In this document: positions 23,314 through 26,216 of the stretch, one piece after another
Numbering within the stretch: the stretch's first letter is position 1
Layout of the letters: each line of letters opens with the position of its first letter
Origin: an uncultured Mycoplasmatota bacterium
GTDB lineage: Bacteria > Bacillota_I > Bacilli_A > RF39 > UBA660
Direction: 5' to 3'
Assembly (NCBI GenBank): GCA_900549325.1
Contig: UROI01000017.1
Location: 1-26,216, forward strand
DNA length: 26,216 nt
Notes under the pieces: generated by a model
The model's database searches: none
What the model saw: only the letters and a program-made list of their open reading frames with translations
What the model was told of the DNA's origin: nothing
Made by a program: the position numbers and the translations under genes

Positions 23314-24035
23314 ATGGCAAAAGATTTAATAATTAGAAGTAGTACTGAAGAATTTATAACATTCAAGTTTCAAGAAAAAAGATAAAGGCATTCAAGTTAG
23401 ATATGAAAATGAGACTTTATGGATGACACAAAAAGCTATGGCAGAATTATTTGATGTTGAGCAACCTGCAATAGCAAAGCATCTTATAAATATATATAAT
23501 GAGAAGGAGTTAGACAAAGATTCAACTTATTCCAAAATGGAATTAGTTCAAAAAGAGGGAAATAGAAGTGTTAAGAGAAATGTTGAATTTTATAATTTAG
23601 ATGCCATAATATCAGTTGGATATAGAGTAAATTCATTAAGAGCAACACAATTTAGAAGATGGGCGACAAATATACTTAAAACATTTACAATTCAAGGATA
23701 TGTATTAGATAAAGAAAGAATGAAAAAATGTTATAATTGCTAAAAATTATTTAAATAAAGAAGAATTAAGTGATTTAGAGGGAATTGTTAGTGCATTTTT
23801 AGAAATTGCTGAAAATAGGGCGAGAAGACATATTCCAATGACGATGGAAGACTGGTCGTCTAGAATAGATAAGTTTTTGCTTGCCAATGATAGGGATATA
23901 TTAAAAGAAGCCGGAAAAATATCACATGAAATAGCTTGTGATAAAGCATTAACAGAATTTGAAAAATATAGAATAAAACAAGATAAATTATATAAATCAG
24001 ATTTTGATTTATTAGTAGAAGAAACAAACAAATAA
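23314..24035 (+). pseudogene. RhuM-family gene, frameshifted and deleted (copy 2)
   Basis: The ATG at 23314 with AAAGGAG upstream starts MAKDLIIRSSTEEFITF, the normal family N-terminus, but stops at 23383-23385. The continuation DKGIQVRYENETLWMTQKAM follows in the next frame from 23381, a one-base shift at an A6 run (23375-23380). It runs through the helix-turn-helix and FYNLDAIISVGYRVNS to KERMKK, then hits a stop at 23741-23743. A third frame resumes at VIIAKNYLNKEELSDLEG and ends with KYRIKQDKLYKSDFDLL at 24035. About 110 codons of the middle are missing at this second break. So it carries one frameshift and one deletion, and is not a working gene. It is a separate paralogue from the remnant at 22678. 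Confidence 0.88.
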
Positions 24036-24059
24036 TAAAATGAAAGGGAGATTAGAAGT

Positions 24060-24467
24060 ATGCTCAATTTAGAAAAAGTAAAAGAAGAATTAAATAAATG
24101 GAATTTTAGTTATAAAAATAATATTGTACCAGGACATAGTACCTATAAAGTAAAATGGGTTTTACCAGCTGGTCCAGTAATTGTAATTGCATCGGAAAGA
24201 GCAACATCATACTTACTCGGGTTCGATGAAAAAGGAATTCATGTTTTTCCAGTAGAAGGCAACTGGAATATATTAGATTGCTGCTTAATCGAATGGAAAA
24301 ACATCAAAAAATTTGAAATGAAAAAAGGTGTTTTACTCGAAAATACGATGAATATTACGACTAATGAAATGAAAGTATCATTAAAAATAAATAAAATGGT
24401 TGCAGGTAATCCATGGGTTAAAGAAAATATAAAAGAATTAGAAAAACTAAATTATTATAAAAAATAG
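24060..24467 (+). CDS. Hypothetical protein, possible PH-like fold
   Basis: 135 residues, soluble, no signal peptide. It begins with a short helix (LEKVKEELNKWNFSY), then beta-strand-like segments with GHSTYKVKWVLPAGPVIVIA, YLLGFDEKGIHVFPVEGNWN and FEMKKGVLLENTMNITT, ending KMVAGNPWVKENIKELEKL. The strand pattern with one terminal helix recalls small bacterial PH-like proteins such as YokE, but I cannot assign it with confidence. The start follows AAAGGGAG. It lies 24 bp after the decayed RhuM gene and is intact, so it may have its own role or be a passenger of the accessory segment. Confidence 0.72.
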   Translation: MLNLEKVKEELNKWNFSYKNNIVPGHSTYKVKWVLPAGPVIVIASERATSYLLGFDEKGIHVFPVEGNWNILDCCLIEWKNIKKFEMKKGVLLENTMNITTNEMKVSLKINKMVAGNPWVKENIKELEKLNYYKK

Positions 24468-24515
24468 TTATATAAAAGTGTAAAAAAGTTTTTATTAAAA
24501 GGAAAGTGAAATTTT

Positions 24516-24605
24516 ATGGATATGTATCAAAAAAGAAAAGCAAGATCAGAAAAGAAAAATAACAATCAAGAAGAAAAGTTAACTAAAGTCGTTCTTAACT
24601 GGTAA
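24516..24605 (+). CDS. 29-residue basic peptide
   Basis: ATG at 24516, with AAAGGAAAG about 8 bases upstream; the product starts MDMYQKRKARSEKKNNNQEE and ends VVLNW. It is highly charged, with no hydrophobic segment. The coding potential is plausible because of the ribosome site and composition, but no family is recognised. It may be a small real protein or the surviving N-terminus of a longer gene lost by deletion. Confidence 0.4.
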   Translation: MDMYQKRKARSEKKNNNQEEKLTKVVLNW

Positions 24606-24608
24606 GTG

Positions 24609-24737
24609 GGGAGTTATGAAAAAACACTATTGAACCCTTGAAAATCAAGGAAAAAATATTTATTTCTTTTTACATTTTAAACATATTTTTACTTGAAAAA
24701 TGTTAAAAAATAAATGTGCGGGAGTTATGAAAAAACA
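24609..24737 (+). repeat. Pair of 18-bp direct repeats containing a ribosome site and ATG
   Basis: gggagttatgaaaaaaca occurs at 24609-24626 and 24720-24737. Each copy holds a GGGAG and an ATG. The first ATG opens a five-codon frame (MKKHY), the second an 11-codon frame that runs into the DUF1016 start. They could be leftovers of duplicated gene starts. Confidence 0.7.
24657..24678 (+). repeat. 22-bp exact direct repeat (other copy 23206-23227)
   Basis: The same 22 bases occur at 23206-23227 and 24657-24678, both in non-coding sequence, one before the second RhuM remnant and one before the DUF1016 gene. They suggest duplicated upstream regions in this segment. Confidence 0.7.
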
Positions 24738-24762
24738 ATGGAAAGGATGTGAATTATGCTAG
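24727..24762 (+). CDS. 11-codon leader ORF overlapping the DUF1016 start
   Basis: ATG at 24727 after GGGAG codes for MKKQWKGCELC and stops at 24760-24762, overlapping the ATG of the next gene (24756). The N-terminus slightly resembles type I restriction HsdS starts (MKxxWKxxxL), so it may be an hsdS remnant that now couples translation into the nuclease gene. Weak case. Confidence 0.3.
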   Translation: MKKQWKGCELC

Positions 24763-25766
24763 ATAAAAATTTTAAAGATATTATTAGTAATATTAAAGAA
24801 GAAATTATAAATACGCAAATTAAAACTATGCAAGAAGTCAATAGCAATTTAATTATGTTGTATTTTAAATTAGGAAAAATTGTTTCAGAAAACAAACAAT
24901 ATGGAAATAATTTTACGAAGCAAGTGTCAACAGAACTTAAATTAACTTTTCCTAATATGAAAGGCTTTTCTGAAAGAAATATAAGATCAATGAGATTATT
25001 CTATGAAGAATATGCTGATGATGAAAAATGGCAACAGCTTGTTGCCAAATTACCTTGGGGACATAATTTATTACTAATTGAAAAAATTAAAGATAAGGAT
25101 ATTAGAAAAATATATGCCGAAAATACTATTAAAAATGGATGGAGTAGAAATGTACTTGCTATTCAAATTGAAACAGAATTTCATAAAAGAATAGGAAATA
25201 GTAACAATAATTTTAATGCAATGTTACCTCCAAAAGATAGCGATTTAGTGAATAATACTATAAAAGATCCATATATTTTTGATTTTATTACATTAAAAGA
25301 AGAATATAAGGAAAAAGAATTGGAAACCGCTTTAATAAATAAAATAAGAAATGTATTGCTAGAATTAGGAAAAGGCTTTAGTTTTGTCGGAAATCAATAC
25401 AAAATTTCAGTTGATAATCAAGATTATTATATTGATTTACTATTTTACCATTTGGAACTTAGATGTTATGTAGTTGTTGAATTAAAAGCAAGTGAATTTA
25501 AACCAGAATATATAGGACAATTAGGATTTTATGTAACAGCAGTTAATGAAACAATAAAAAAAGAATGTGATGCACCTACGATTGGTTTATTATTATGTAG
25601 AGGGAAGAATAGGCTAACGGTAGATTGGTCTTTGAAATCTACCAATGTCCCAATAGGTGTTTCAACTTATAAACTAAAAGAACAACTACCAAAAGAATTA
25701 ATGGATAAATTACCAACAGAAGAAGAAATAAACTTATATTTAGATATAGATGAAACAAATGAATAG
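24756..25766 (+). CDS. YhcG/DUF1016-family PD-(D/E)XK nuclease-domain protein
   Basis: 336 residues. An N-terminal DUF1016 helical domain (IMLYFKLGKIV, FSERNIRSMRLFYEEY, LPWGHNLLLIEKIKD, residues about 30-130) is followed by a C-terminal PD-(D/E)XK domain. In that domain GKGFSFVGNQYKI and YIDLLFYHLELRCYVVVELK provide the acidic Asp and the E-x-K (ELK) active-site set, followed by the conserved GQLGFYVTAVN and PTIGLLLCRGKN. The family often accompanies type I restriction-modification and RhuM genes; its substrate is not settled. No sign of decay. GGATGT provides the ribosome site. It ends 20 bp before the last gene. It is the only clearly intact gene of the RhuM/restriction-like group here. 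Confidence 0.92.
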   Translation: MLDKNFKDIISNIKEEIINTQIKTMQEVNSNLIMLYFKLGKIVSENKQYGNNFTKQVSTELKLTFPNMKGFSERNIRSMRLFYEEYADDEKWQQLVAKLPWGHNLLLIEKIKDKDIRKIYAENTIKNGWSRNVLAIQIETEFHKRIGNSNNNFNAMLPPKDSDLVNNTIKDPYIFDFITLKEEYKEKELETALINKIRNVLLELGKGFSFVGNQYKISVDNQDYYIDLLFYHLELRCYVVVELKASEFKPEYIGQLGFYVTAVNETIKKECDAPTIGLLLCRGKNRLTVDWSLKSTNVPIGVSTYKLKEQLPKELMDKLPTEEEINLYLDIDETNE

Positions 25767-25786
25767 TAATTTGCGAGGAAAAAATA

Positions 25787-26216
25787 ATGGAAAAAGATTT
25801 AAAAGAAATAAGAAATCCTAATAAAAGTCTAAAAATGAAAAATAAAATAATAAATACTTTTTTGATATTTCTATTTGGAGTGGTACTAGGAATATTCTCA
25901 AAATGGCTAGATAATTTAAGTATTGATGATTCTGTGTGGTGGCAACATATATTAGGAATATTGGATCTTCGCAATGTGTTTTCTTTGTTTGGAATATGGA
26001 TGTTTATTGCTATAACAATATCCGTTTTTAGTAAAACTCCAAGAAGAGCAAGTATCAATGTATTATGCTTCTTTTTAGGAATGACAGTTAGTTATCATTT
26101 ATATACAATACTCTTTTGTGGCTTTAATCCGATGAGGTATATGATGATATGGTATGGATTTACATTGATTTCTCCGTTACTAGCTTATGTCTGTTGGTAT
26201 GCTAAAGGTAAAAACA
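25787..26216 (+). CDS. Multi-pass membrane protein of unknown function (3' end outside window)
   Basis: ATG at 25787, with GCGAGGAA upstream; 143 codons are visible before the window ends. After a charged head (MEKDLKEIRNPNKSLKMKNK) come at least four hydrophobic segments: FLIFLFGVVLGIFSKWL, NVFSLFGIWMFIAITISVF, VLCFFLGMTVSYHLYTILFC and MIWYGFTLISPLLAYVCWY. Landmarks SKWLDNLSIDDSVWWQHI and FSKTPRRASINV look like conserved features of a clostridial hypothetical family, which I recognise by pattern but cannot name. It follows the DUF1016 gene by 20 bp without a terminator and may share its transcript. Confidence 0.75.
   Translation, partial: MEKDLKEIRNPNKSLKMKNKIINTFLIFLFGVVLGIFSKWLDNLSIDDSVWWQHILGILDLRNVFSLFGIWMFIAITISVFSKTPRRASINVLCFFLGMTVSYHLYTILFCGFNPMRYMMIWYGFTLISPLLAYVCWYAKGKN

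Noticed and set aside
25639..26058. 139-codon minus-strand frame at the window end
   Set aside because: It overlaps the end of the DUF1016 gene and a membrane protein gene whose helices and start are convincing; no ribosome site was found for it.
1..26216. Mycoplasma-type genetic code (TGA as Trp)
   Set aside because: Conserved genes such as murB end in TGA, and no conserved gene contains in-frame TGA at Trp positions; all Trp codons are TGG.
1..26216. tRNA, rRNA, CRISPR array, integrase, transposase or phage structural genes
   Set aside because: None was recognised on either strand, so the accessory segment at 22.5-26.2 kb cannot be tied to a particular mobile element.

Overview
The window is a 26.2-kb piece of a very AT-rich chromosome from an uncultured, probably gut-associated, low-GC Firmicutes/Bacilli lineage (Erysipelotrichia or RF39-like). 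The evidence is Firmicutes-type leuS, ligA, rplS and lepB, a peptidoglycan and division operon (murG-murB-divIB), strong AAGGAGG-type ribosome sites, SpaA/Cna-B and collagen-like surface proteins, and use of TGA as a stop (murB ends in TGA), so the code is the standard bacterial one and not the Mycoplasma code. The organism name is inference.

Layout. (1) 1-1200: the end of a surface protein gene whose C-terminal coding region holds a GC-rich, adenine-poor patch that looks like a variable repeat of a diversity-generating retroelement (DGR). A GC-rich cluster of three hairpins follows it. (2) 1.4-6.6 kb: an apparent operon of a GH31-family glycosidase, a small membrane protein and leucyl-tRNA synthetase. 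(3) 6.6-7.2 kb: a compact locus with a 31-codon ORF on the plus strand and a promoter plus terminator for a roughly 100-nt RNA on the minus strand, resembling a type I toxin-antitoxin locus. (4) 7.2-10.0 kb: an unknown protein and ligA. (5) 10.1-11.6 kb: a membrane-anchored protein with BspA-type leucine-rich repeats, followed by a structured repeat element. (6) 11.8-14.4 kb: murG-murB-divIB, converging on a minus-strand glycerophosphodiester phosphodiesterase gene. (7) 15.1-18.8 kb: a thioester/Cna-B adhesin, a tiny ORF with a run of nine Gs, a strong terminator, then a full-length paralogue of the first gene, followed by a second copy of the structured repeat element. (8) 19.1-20.0 kb: rplS (with a structured leader) and lepB. 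(9) 20.1-22.5 kb: a collagen-like protein, an ASCH-domain protein and a membrane-anchored protein with a serpin-like tail. (10) 22.5-26.2 kb: an accessory segment with two decayed RhuM-family genes, a PH-like hypothetical, a YhcG/DUF1016 nuclease and a partial membrane protein.

How it fits together. Three genes (window start, 10.1 kb, 17.3 kb) share one secreted or anchored N-terminal module coupled to different C-terminal binding modules. With the thioester adhesin and the collagen-like protein they form a surface-protein set interleaved with envelope housekeeping genes. Two different variation mechanisms are suggested for this set: DGR-type sequence diversification of one family member, and a G-tract that could switch a terminator in front of another. 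In the 8-G frame, the tiny ORF would be translated straight through the terminator hairpin that precedes the paralogue at 17251. No reverse transcriptase or template repeat is visible in the window, so DGR machinery would have to lie elsewhere.
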